Assembly (NCBI GenBank): GCA_964030785.1
Contig: OZ034968.1
Span: forward strand, 57,024,399 to 57,088,398
Source: Siderastrea siderea
Lineage: Eukaryota > Cnidaria > Anthozoa > Scleractinia > Rhizangiidae
Length of the DNA: 64,000 nucleotides
Direction: 5' to 3'
Under the pieces are notes generated by a model. The model did no database searches, was not told where the DNA came from, and saw only the letters and a program-made list of their open reading frames with translations. The translations under genes and the position numbers were made by a program. This document shows positions 11,031 to 22,001 of the stretch, in pieces (the first letter of the stretch is position 1; each line of letters begins with the position of its first letter).

Positions 11031-11975
11031 TTAAGGCACAGTCTGAAAACAGTCATAACTTTGAAGGTATCTCCCGAAACAGGCTGAAACGTGGCGCAAG
11101 AGTGTAAAACTTGATCATCATGCGACCAGGGTTTCCTTACATACACGCAAAAAATTGAAAATTGGCCGCTAAGAATCGATATAATGAATGACGTGATCGT
11201 ATGCATGGTTCTCCTTCATATAAATCTGTCCTGCATGGTTGCCTACCGATGCACAGTTTCACATTGCATTTATGTAAAAAAAATTTTTTTCGCACATCGT
11301 ACATACTAACCATTACCCAAATACACGCAATACTTGCAGTCATTACTATTTACTCACTACACAAAGTGCAAGTACATTATCAGGTACATTATGTTTTGAT
11401 AGAGGGAACTAGGAAAAATATTTAACAAAAGAAAAAATACAAGACAAAAGAAAGTGTTGTTATGGAGTTGTAGTCTGTACTAAAAAAAGGGTAAAGTAAG
11501 CAATTATGGTGTTAGCTCGTAGAGTAGTTTCAGAGGAGAACTAGTTTAAACGCAGGAGGCTTAGGAACAAGATAGCCTTCGAGCAAGCTCTCAAGGGGCG
11601 GGGAGTGTAGGAACAGGAGGGTGAAAATAATTTAGGCTGGGTAGATGTTTTAAGTTGAACTTGTAAGACGGGGAGCAAACATTTCCATTTCTTTAAGTTT
11701 TGGATCTTTGTAAGAGTTTGTTGTTCAAGTAGTACGTAGTATTACACTTCTTGAATATACAATCTGCGAGGTTTGGAAGTCTTCGCTTAATTCTAGCGGA
11801 ATACATCTTTTAAATATCGTCCAAGAAGATAATACACGTCAAATGTAATGTAAGTTGTGGAGTCCGTGTTGAGGCTGAGTGACTTAGTAAATGTTTCCGG
11901 ATGATTCATTTAGTAACCCACATGAACAATTAGCCGCGTTTCCATTTCGGCTAGAATTGTTGTACAATAGGGCGC

Positions 11976-12185
11976 TGGGGCGGATCCAGGATTTTTTCAA
12001 TGGGGGTGAGGTGTAGGGGGGGGGTGGGAGGGGGGAGGGGGTGTTGCAAGTATAAAACAACAACATGCTATTATTTTTGTGGTGAAAAAACGATACTGAC
12101 ACGAGGAGTCAGGCAAGTTCGGAAAACTTCCCAAAGGGGGAGGGGTTGCAACCCCCTTAACCCTCCCCCTGAATCCGCCCCTGGG
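11976..12185. mobile_element. Small TIR element with poly-G interior
   Basis: The left end CTGGGGCGGATCCAGGATTT faces CCCTGAATCCGCCCCTGGGG at the right end. Between them are G-rich runs and no coding sequence. Target duplication not recognisable. Confidence 0.5.
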
Positions 12186-12754
12186 GCAGCACCAGAAAAA
12201 GTGTATCAGAGATTCTGCGAACTAATTTGACAGAGAAAGAGCACAAATGCATTAACTAGTCCGTTATTTCTATTTTAGCGGTGGTGGCAATTCGTCGGTG
12301 AACAAACTTGAATGGGAAGGTTAGCAGTTGAAGTATATTGCATTTTTTTGGTTCTTTAGCCACTAAAGGTTTCACAACGTTTTCTTTCGTCAGCTAAGCC
12401 TCATACATTAACTGAACATATTGTGGTATCCTTTGTATCGGAAAATTGTGGTGTACTACAGGAAGTCTTCAACAAAAACAAAAGCTGGTCTGTCTACACA
12501 TGACCTTCACGCAAAAATTAAGAACAGCAAAGTACTCTGACCAGGGTTTGTCTGGGTTTGTGTGAAACGCCTGACGCTCAAACGGTAATAACGCTATGTT
12601 GTCATCTGGGGTACCATGATACCTTAATTCTAAGAGCCACTGTGCAATGGGACTTCGAACGTGAGTGGATGATTGCTCATTAATTTTGCTGCAACTTTTT
12701 GAAATAAATTTTTATCAACTGAATAAAGCGCCTTAACCGAAGTAGAGTATTGTT

Positions 12755-12905
12755 AGCCTGTTCCAGGCGTTCAGACAGTGGAGCGCGAGCGAAAAAGAAA
12801 GCGAGCGAAAGAGCGGGAAAAAAACGAGGGGAACGTTTTTTCCCTCTCTTTCACTCGCTTTCTTTTTCGCTCTTGCTCCACTATTTGAACGCCTGGAGCA
12901 GGCTA
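12755..12905. mobile_element. Palindromic MITE, TAGCCTG family, 9-bp TSD
   Basis: The ends AGCCTGTTCCAGGCGTTC and GAACGCCTGGAGCAGGCTA are inverted repeats and most of the 151 bp folds into one hairpin of GCGAGCGAAAAAG-type words. It is flanked by AGTATTGTT on both sides (12746-12754 and 12906-12914). The paralogue at 4287-4395 has a single AGTATTGTT at this place, which proves insertion and a 9-bp target duplication. Confidence 0.85.
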
Positions 12906-13782
12906 AGTATTGTTGGCCAGTATGTTTTAGGTGCTCTACCCTCATTTCGTGGGCTACCCTAATGGACTGGCCGTATTGAGAACATTTTGCCACTGGGCTT
13001 TTTTTGAGTTTCTGAGCTCCTTACTCTGACAGTATTAACGCTATGAGAAAAAACTTTGAGGGTACATAAGACGACTAAAATTGTTTCCTTTGAGGTCCGC
13101 AAAATGACATGATAACGTCACATGACGCAGCGATTACGTCATGATTTCCAAACGGCAGCCATCTTGGATCTGCCATCTTGGATCTCTTGACCTTTTTAGA
13201 ACCTCAGAACACCGCCCAAGTTGGCTAAAAAATAAGTGAAACCAGTAAAAGAACAATTAGTTGTTCTAAAGATGTAAAAGTTACCGCAATAAAGTCACAT
13301 TTCCTTTTTTATTTTAAACAAGAAAATTCATCAAAATTCTACTCTCACGGGCAACATGAAATTTGATGAACAATGACATGTCATACCATATAAATTGTCA
13401 TGAACGTTCAAAGTCACTGCGGGCACTTTGTGCGCCCCCCCCCCCGGCCCCCAGGCTACTTAAATAGCTTGTCACGGGTCTGGTGGTGGAGGGGGGAGGG
13501 GAGGGGGCGGTCAAACTTCCCGCCTCCCATGCCCTTTACACCCTCCCCATTTTTGTTGGTTGCCGCCTCTTTCCGCTCTTCTATTGGAAAATGTTACATA
13601 GTGTTATGTAATTCTTTTGCTCTTTCACTCGCTTCCCTCCACCTTGGGAATCCTGCTTCCTGTTCTCCCCTTTTCCAGAGTTTCTAACCCAATGTCCCCC
13701 TCCACCAGTTTCCTGCGCACTTTTTCGGGGACCTCAAAAATGTCAGAAATCGGCGCATTGCTTTGTAAAAAGTTGAATTCTA

Positions 13783-13826
13783 AAATAAATAAATAAATAA
13801 ATAAATACATAAGTAAGTAAGTAAGT
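13783..13826. repeat. (AAAT)n/(AAGT)n microsatellite
   Basis: A run of AAAT repeats is followed by AAGT repeats. It sits in the intergenic stretch before PRADC1; 12960-13780 otherwise shows poly-C and poly-G runs near 13431-13512 and no gene. Confidence 0.85.
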
Positions 13827-13871
13827 GAATGATGTTGCATTTAGTGATAAAAACTACCGCTAAAAACGAAC

Positions 13872-13897
13872 GACGTTTCGAGTGATCGTCAGTCATG
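13872..13897 (-). ncRNA. Degenerate hammerhead-like core
   Basis: The minus strand reads CTGACGA, a short spacer TCACTC, then GAAACGTCG. CUGANGA and GAAA are conserved but stem II is too short to pair well. Probably a decayed Penelope-type hammerhead, low confidence. Confidence 0.25.
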
Positions 13898-14365
13898 AGT
13901 TCGAGTCTTTGAGTAAAAAGTTAGGGTATGTAATATATACAATCATAAAAGATGGGAAAGACAATGATAATAAATTATGAAATAGATGCTTCCTACCACA
14001 GCTAAATTCCTCGAATCTGGCCAGGAAAATCTCTTTCCTAGCAGGTCCCGGTCCTCAGTCATACAAACTTTTTCAGGTTTCAAAATTTTCTGAGATTAAT
14101 TATCATGGGATTCCAAGACAGGCAACTTTTTGTCGTGGTCGCTTATTCGTCACTCGACAAATTTGCGTCCAAACCGCTCAAAAACCGAACCAAACAAGTG
14201 TTTACTGTATGGTAGGTACTGTATCTTTAGCCTTGCGTGACGGCCCAAGACATAACGCGAACGGCTTGTAACGCAAATAACGTGACAAATTTCCCTGTAT
14301 CCCACACGGTCATAACTGGCACGTTGAGACGAGAGTTGTTTTTGCCCGACAAATTTGTACTAGCT

Positions 14366-17300
14366 ATGGATGTTTTATGGCTACTTAGGACAATTTTATG
14401 GCTCAGTCTTGTTCTAAATTCTTTATTTTTGCAGTTTTCACAAGGTGAGCCTGTGAGACCAGACGTGCGATTTTTAAAACCGAAACTGCGTTATAACAAT
14501 TTCATTCTTTGAATTACAGGGGAACAGAAACTTCGCGTCTACACTGCGACAGATTTTATGCTGTTCGAGAGCAACGACCTCCTTTATTTTGAGGTTCTAC
14601 GGCCCAAAAATATTAGCTATATCTACAAAGTAAGACCTGCGAAAGACTTTGGTGGCAAATTTGTAAGTATTTGCTGTTTATTTAAGCTTAAATCTTTGAA
14701 CTGACGTTCGCAGAATTTACGCAGTTCAGTGCAAGATTCAATCAATTTCGTTCTAAAATCTTTTCAATTTTCCTGTTCTAACCCTGCATAAATTATGTTG
14801 TTCGTCCACCTGTTACCGCTGTGTAAACCAGTTTTTGTTGTTGAAAAGATAAGTGCTTCAAACTCATTTAGCTGAGTTTTGTACTTCCGGTCAATTTTAC
14901 CGAAATTGCTGAACGTTATCCGTAGCGTAAATTAAATTATATTTGCCTTAGTAAAATTAACTTTCACTAATTAGTTTTATATCTCAGGAAATGAACCTGT
15001 TTTTGAACATGCTGCATTTTCGTCTCGTTAAAATTTAGAGCAACAGCTAACAAGTTGTTCCGGAACAAGCGATGCGACTTAGCATGACGTGTCCAACGGT
15101 GAAAGCTCCTTTATACTGTTTTCAACAGATCCAAATGTATGCGAAATTCCCATTCAAAATTTTTGAATTCAACATGTTATGTACATGTTTGGCCACCCTG
15201 TTGGATGATGTTGAGTGGTGTTGACCAAAATTTGATTGCTATCAAACTTTTTTAATTCGATCTAACACCATTCAACATTTCTGTTGTTCTCAGGTCTGAA
15301 TTGAACAACAGTACAGTGTTGTGCTATTAACTGAGTTGGCACATGCAACAATGTTGAACAGTTATGCATGTACAGCACAGGTGGCCCAAGCTCAAGATGA
15401 GAGAAGATGATCGAGTTGCAAAATATGACCTTTGCCATCAGGCGTGTTGTGTTACAAGGCTCTCGATTTGTAGACTGAGCTCGTGCAGGCTGCATGAGAT
15501 CAGATTACATTCTGCACTTTCATTGGTCCATTCAAACCACCAGTCACGCGCATGCCAACATGACAACAGACTGTCTATCAGCTGTGTCCATGTAAAAAGT
15601 CGAGGGCACGGGATGATCGCTGATAGCTGAATGTTTTTCGAATTTTTCTCAGACCAAAATTGCTGTGTGATCACTGTGAAGGTTGAATAGGATGTGGAAA
15701 TTATGGGGCTTTATGAGTATGGTGTTTTTATGGTGATTCTCTGCACTGCTTTGTGATGCGATAGGGATTTATGGGACTCACTTGCCTGGAACTGGATCAT
15801 CTTCTCTCATCTTGAGCTTGGGCTGCCTGTGTGTACAGGAAACATGATTTACATTTATTCTGGAACATCCAACATCATGAGGACATGTTCAATAAGTTTA
15901 CCGGTATTAATTCATCAAATAGAATGTAGAATGATGTTGGACCAACATGTTGAATCATTTGGCCACCTCGTTCAACATTGTAAAACATGGTTATTGGTAT
16001 AGAAGGTGGCTCCCTAGATTCTTATTACTGCGCATGCTAATAACGTGAGCTTTGGTAACCTGCGTGTGCAATCTGATGTGAGTTCATGCAAATTAAAAAA
16101 GAAGTGAAAAGTTAACAGCACTACCCAAATTTTATCCCTGGTGCTGCAATCATCAAGCATTTCAAAGAAAGCATCCCTTCTTGACATCTTTTCAAGCCCA
16201 AATATGGCTTTTGAACTTTTAAATGTGACAAATTTCATGGCAAATGCCCAGTACAGAAATCTGCTCGTTCTGAATTTTGCGCATGCTCAACGATCAGTCT
16301 TGATGAATTTCTATTCTATAATGCCATTTTGTCGGGCAAGAGTGAAAACTTTAATCCGAATTTTCTTGAGTTTTCCTTCAGTAAAATTCTGTAACCTTTG
16401 GCAGAGAGATTAGTAGTAAAACAGAAAATTGTCAAAAGTGAGAGCTCCCAATTATAACCTCTAATTTTGTTGGCCTAAAAAGTTTCTTTTGGCCAAAATA
16501 TGTAAACTGTAAAAATTTGGGAAGGTTTCACTAAAGGAAATTGAAGAAAATTAAATCAAAGACATTATAAATGCACACTAACAAACATCTGAGTTTAGGC
16601 ACATTTATTAATTTCACACTAAAAGCCATGCATTATTTAACAGTGATGATTGTAGAAGATACTTTTGTTCTTGTTTATTACATTTTGGTAGTTTTGCGTG
16701 AACTAATAAAAGAGAAGAACAAAATTTGTTCTTGATGGGCAAACAATGGCATGTGCCATGCTAATGACAATTGAAGGGCTCCGTGCAAGAACGTCCTAAG
16801 TGACGATTTGGGTCGATTTTTTTTTTGCTCCAAAGTGCCCGAATTTTTGCATGTGGGCTCCTATTTAGTCAAAGAACATCGCTCTGTGTTTTTTTCGCTG
16901 AATTTTGCTTCGTTTTCAAGGAAAACTAGAACCCTGTGGAGCCACCTTAACCCTTTAAGCCCTTTAACTTTGATGAAAATGAAATTTCTCTTTACATGAT
17001 CACTACTTGTTCAAACATTCAAGTGATGAGAAAAAAAGGAAGTGATCACCAAGGATAAGATGTCTTGATATTAGACAAATTCTTCTCACCAGTTCCTTAA
17101 GAAATGTATGGAAAACAGTAAGGAGAATAATTATGCATTTTATATTGTAGTTTAAAGGGTTGAGTGTTGGATGATTTTGAATCCATAATTATTTGCCTGC
17201 GACCTTTAACTGCAAAATTGAAATTTGTAGTTTATGAAACATTTGTGCTCATTTTATTCTAATTAAAATTGCAGCCAATATTCCATATGTTTCTGTTTTG

Positions 17301-19184
17301 TCTCAAAGGACTTTAAATCAGGCACTGTAAATCTGGTTGCTGCGGACCCTTCTGATGCCTGCCATTCTGTTAACAATGGCCAAGCTTTACACAGATCAAT
17401 AGCCTTGGTTGAAAGAGGGTGAGTGAATGGGGATGCTGATTCCAAACTGAAACATTACTATGTTTGGCCGGCACCTGGTACTTTCAGTTTCTCAGGGTCA
17501 AGTTACCACAATTCAACTTGCACTAATAGTTTGACATTAATTTTGTCACTGTTGTTGTTGTTTGCAATTTGTCACCCTGTTGTTGGCCCTGTGACCAGGT
17601 GTCTGGTTTTTTCATCCTGCACATTCTGTTCAGTTGAAGAAAGGGCTAAAATTTGTGCCAGAAGCTAAAGTTTTAATTTGCCATTTGAAATGCAAAACGT
17701 AATGAAAGTCCAACATGGTGATGGTGATATCTCTGGTGATGAAAAGTTCTTAAACAATTAATGATCATCTTGAGATGAGAGGATGGTCAAGGTGAGCAGA
17801 TTATTCCTGGCATGACCAGACAACAGACATTGATGATCATAAAACGATCGATCAATGATATCAGGCAACTGATATTGTTTGTTGATTCAATTGTCAACTG
17901 TGTTAACAATTAAGTAAAAAATGTTTCATTTCTTTTTGAGCTTTAATGTGATCAAAAACGTTTTGTTTTCAACAACTGGGCCCATGCAGTTCTGTAATAT
18001 TTCCTGGTTAGCTTCGTGGTGGGGACATAAATTGTGTTGCAAAAATACCACCTTACTTCAAACTCCACATTTGGAGGACCGCACCCCAGGAACTCATGCC
18101 ATTATTATTTTTATTTCAATTGACAGCGTTATACCCCAAAGTCGAATCTATTTTGATTTTTCTCCAGGGGTTGTTCCTTTGTTTCCAAAGTTAAGACCGT
18201 TGAAAGTCATGGAGCCATTGCTGTATTTATATCTGATAACCATGTAGACAATGGAGAATCTTTAGTGGACATGATTCATGATGGCACAGAAAGAGATGTA
18301 CACATTCCTGCAGGATTCATGCTGGGATCTGACGGGTGAGTTGTCTGTTTGTATGCCATCCTGCAATAAGCAGGGCTTTCTTAAAGGTTCTAGCAGTGGC
18401 AACTACCAAACGAAACACTGCAAAGAACTATGTTCCTTGATACTTCAAATGATTCATTTAACCCTGTTTGGAGCCATGGTGAGTTAAACTCATTTTTAGA
18501 GATGAGCTTGGGATTAGGTGCCGCATGGTGGGGGGTGCAAGCAAGCAAGCAGAGTCGAAACAGTGGCTTAGAGGTAACCATGGCAACCCAGACAAAGCCC
18601 ACCACCTAGGCACCGAGAAGTTCAGTGGAAAACCTTAAAACTTACCATCGCCATACTAACCAACAGGGAGGGAGGGGCTCAGTGCAAAATCCTGTGAGCC
18701 ACCAAGTGATGTAAGCAAACTGTAAGCAAGCTAGTAATGGCAGGCAAAGCAGCGATCTGTAAAATCTGGTAAGGGGCCCCCCCAAGAATGATGATGGAAG
18801 TGTACCACTGACTGGCAATTGCCTCGAGTTTAACTTTGCCCAAGTAGAATTTGCATCAATTAATAATTAACAAAAGACCTGTTCTTGACTGGTCTGAAGA
18901 TTGTGTGCACCTATAATATAATTAGGCATTTCAGCTTGAGATATACAATCATGTAGGCTTTGCCTCCCTGCTGGCCGCTAATATATCTGAGTGACCTCAC
19001 TGGGTTTTGGGTAGGTGTTTGTTAAGGTAGAGTTGACTTATATAATCATGTTTACATTTTTAGGTATCACATAAAACGTGGAATCAAGGAAGCCGGAATG
19101 GAGGCAGCAGTTATATCCATACCTCTCAATGTCACAACCACTCCACATCTGTACACACGGCAGCCTCCATGGTCGTCATGGTGA
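14366..19184 (+). CDS. PRADC1: PRADC1: secreted protease-associated-domain protein, 5 exons
   Basis: Exons 14366-14444, 14520-14662, 17309-17418, 18168-18335 and 19064-19184 join in phase (all GT-AG) into 206 residues. Residues 1-26 form a signal peptide (MDVLWLLRTILWLSLVLNS start); the rest is one protease-associated (PA) domain. Diagnostic stretches are PAKDFGG, ALVERGGCSF across the exon 3/4 joint, a D-x-x-VDN loop (SDNHVDNGES), VISIPLNVT with an N-glycosylation site, and the conserved C-terminal PPWSSW. Vertebrate PRADC1 is about 190 residues and ends similarly; the family is a secreted glycoprotein with a PA domain but no peptidase domain, of poorly known role. I chose this ATG because it alone starts the signal peptide; an upstream in-frame ATG (14237) adds no recognisable sequence. 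Introns hold non-coding repeats. Confidence 0.92.
15372..15836. repeat. Foldback repeat in PRADC1 intron 2
   Basis: GGCCCAAGCTCAAGATGAGA at about 15382 is mirrored by TCTCATCTTGAGCTTGGGCT at about 15808. Outside these arms, ATGTTGAAC/CAACAT words recur on both sides (15125-15360 and 15860-15990), suggesting a nested pair of elements. No coding sequence. Confidence 0.55.
16947..17162 (+). mobile_element. MITE, TTAACCCTTTAAGCC family, copy 3
   Basis: It opens TTAACCCTTTAAGCCCTTTA and closes TTTAAAGGGTTGA, with AACAGTAAGGAGAATAATTA inside, matching copies at 3047 and 10812. It lies in PRADC1 intron 2, about 150 bp before exon 3. Confidence 0.65.
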
Positions 19185-20222
19185 TGTAGCTGATATAATG
19201 TATCAATTAAGAGTCTCAGTTATTTTTCAAAGAAAAAGTTTTATACAGCTGTAAAGAGCAGCCGATCCTTTTTCCCATTATGACATTATATCTGAATGTA
19301 CCCTCTTTTTGCTCATTTCTGGTAGAGAAGGAGAAAACATAAGCTTCAGTTTGAGATTCACTTTCACTTGAGCCACACATAATTTGTGTTTCTGAACCAC
19401 ATACTTCTTTCATGTGGGCTGATGAGTTCTTATCACTTGCTATTCCTATTTGCTGAAAGAGGTTCCATGAAAAGTTTCCCAGCTATGAAGTGAAATGTTA
19501 TTAAACAATTCAAGAGAAAAAGCTTTGAAGCAAAATATGGAGATGGTAGGCTCTGATTGTCCAGACTGCTGTCTACCATAAATTGCTTTGTAAATAACAA
19601 AGTTCTGGAATAGTTTTATTTACTTTAAGTTTGAAGCTTATCTCTAACTAACATCATATTTTTGTTAAAATTGGTATGATGAATCTATTCTTGGATCCTG
19701 GTTTTAATTTGTTGAAATGAATGTTTTCAGATAATTGTATTTCAATGTCAAGGTTTAGTGAGCATTTGGTGCATTTAAAGCTTTGTAGAATATGACGATA
19801 TAAGTATAGATCAAGGTGGCAGAGCACTGAATTTGGTGTTAAACTGAAGCTTTGAACAATGTCCTCTGTGGAAGATTTTTTGGATATCTTTATTTAGTTT
19901 TGTTGGATGTATTGACCTTCAGTTTAATTTATTGGTAAATTAAAGATTATACACATGTTAGAAGTTTAAGAATATTTCAAAGAAGCTTTATACAGTATAG
20001 TCAGACCCTTTATGACTTCAAGTTTGATGTAATCATTTTATAGCATTTTTCACTACCAGGAATATATTATTAGCATATAACTCATGTAATTAGTATTTAA
20101 TATATATTTTGTCTCTAAGACTTTGAATACAAATGTTGCAAAGCTAAAGAAGAGGTGCTATTAATAATAGATTTATTTACGATAACTTAAATTATCACAA
20201 TGCAATCTTTTTTACAGCATTC

Positions 20223-20542
20223 TAGCCTGCAGAGCAGGCATTTTTTAAGAAATGAACGCTTGTTTAACGATCGCTTAGGCCGCCATTTTGAAAGCAAGTA
20301 GAAAATGGACTAGGGGAGGAGGGGAGGGGAAGGCAGGGGAGGGGAGGGGAGGTATTTTTCCCCTCCCCTCCCCCTCCCCCTCCTCCATTTTAAACCCATC
20401 GTCCTCTCCCTTGGAATAATCTTTTGCCTTGCCCCAACCCTCTCTCAGTTTCATTATTCAAGATGGCGGCATATCGGATTATTCATCGCTTGCCCAGGAT
20501 ATTCATTGCTCGCTGGGCAAAATACGCCTGCTCTGCAGGCTA
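20223..20542. mobile_element. MITE, TAGCCTG family, 320 bp, 9-bp TSD
   Basis: The 17-bp ends TAGCCTGCAGAGCAGGC are perfect inverted repeats. The flanks are identical: ACAGCATTC at 20214-20222 and 20543-20551. The interior has CCATTTT/AAGATGGCGG and polypurine/polypyrimidine tracts and no ORF. It lies about 1 kb past the PRADC1 stop. Confidence 0.85.
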
Positions 20543-20680
20543 ACAGCATTCCTGTTTGTATGTTAAATATCTGGGGGAACGCCGGCGAGAATTTAAGTAG
20601 ATATCTGTGCTGGGAACTTTCATTTGCTGCTATTTAGTATACTATTAGGAATATCTCCATTTATGATGTAGCTTAAGGTT

Positions 20681-20686
20681 AATAAA
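20681..20686 (+). terminator. AATAAA, possible distal PRADC1 poly(A) signal
   Basis: AATAAA is followed by an A-rich tract about 1.5 kb past the PRADC1 stop codon. It could equally be part of the A-rich repeat. Confidence 0.25.
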
Positions 20687-21017
20687 ATACAAACAAAAAA
20701 ACAGAAACAAATAAACAAACAAACAAAAAATTATGTAGTTCAATGTGAACTTTTCTATTGAAGGGTTTAGTTTGGCAACAGGCCTGTATCGATCCTCACT
20801 GTTGTTAATTGGCCATGTTGTGTTTTGTTTCTTGCAACTGTGTTCTCAAGTAGGTTGATTGTTCTGAGATCAAGAGAAGTTTAACGAGCATGTGACAAGT
20901 TTTAAGCTATTGCTTAACAATTCAGGTTATTTTCTAGGCCATGAATTTTGTAATCTTGTTGTTAACCAGTCTCACAGCAGTAACGAAAAAGTTTTGTGGA
21001 AAAGCATGAAGCAGTTG

Positions 21018-21130
21018 AAACAGAACTTTTTAGATGCCGAACCAAATGGACATCAGCAAAGTTATTACGGTTTTTGCTATTACAAAATTTGCGCTTGGTT
21101 CGGCACGTGAAAAGTTTGACGTTTGAACTA
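21018..21130. repeat. Short inverted repeat (AACTTTTTAGATGCCGAACC)
   Basis: AACTTTTTAGATGCCGAACC faces GGTTCGGCACGTGAAAAGTT about 60 bp later. A related GAAAAGTTCGATGTTTGAAC block occurs at 52515-52545. Non-coding dispersed element. Confidence 0.5.
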
Positions 21131-21389
21131 GGCCTATCAAGACCTATCAACCCTTTATATTAAGTGCATGACCTTTAGTTAATTTTTTGAATGTATCTGG
21201 GGAATCACAGTTTTTTTTGGAGCGTGTATTGGATATGGAGTAATAAACACCTGACGTTCAACAAGCGTGAGTGGGATAATTGCTTTATAAAATTCTCAAC
21301 TTTAATGTCTGCTGATTCTTTTTGTGTATTTTGGACAAAACGTTTGCTTTGCGGCAAATACCTTGGAACGAGCGGCACTTGTGTATCCG

Positions 21390-21540
21390 GTCACTTCGTC
21401 CCATGGTCACTTTGCTCCAAGTCAGATCGCTCCACTATAGTCGAACATGATAGTCCAGATTGCTCCACAAAGTAGTCTTATATACTATTGTGTGGAGCAA
21501 TCTGACTTAAAGCAAAGTGACCATAGAACGAAGTGACCGT
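21390..21540. mobile_element. Palindromic MITE (CGGTCACTTCGT ends)
   Basis: CGGTCACTTCGTCCCATGGT and CCATAGAACGAAGTGACCG are inverted repeats extending inward through GTCACTTTGCTCCAAGTCAG and its complement, so nearly all 150 bp pairs. No ORF; target duplication unclear. Confidence 0.65.
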
Positions 21541-22001
21541 AATTCGACACTTGACATGACATCCAATGTCCTTATAAAGCATGCAAAGCAGGGTTTTTCT
21601 CCGGCAATTTGTGTGCAGCTAACCCATGAGAAGACCAGATATTCGATTACTGACATTGAGAATTGAATAATGAGGGTTATTTAAATCCATTTTCAGGGAT
21701 TTTAGTTTCGTATTTTCTTGCTTGCATTGCAATGCTGGCAGTGTCTTTAGCGTTAACCCTTTTACTCCCAAGAGTGCCTAAAATTTAGTACCACGTGAAA
21801 GTACTGCTGAAGAGGTTTCATTTGAATGGTCACACCATGGGATTTCATCGACAGACTTAAAAGTTAGAACCAAATTAAATTTCTCCTGGCAACTGACTCT
21901 GGGAATAAGGTATGGGCCACTGGGTAAAGAAAAAACATGATAAATGTAGTATAGAAAATTAATATTTTTGATATATGTGGGAATCTGGGAAATACTGAAT
22001 T

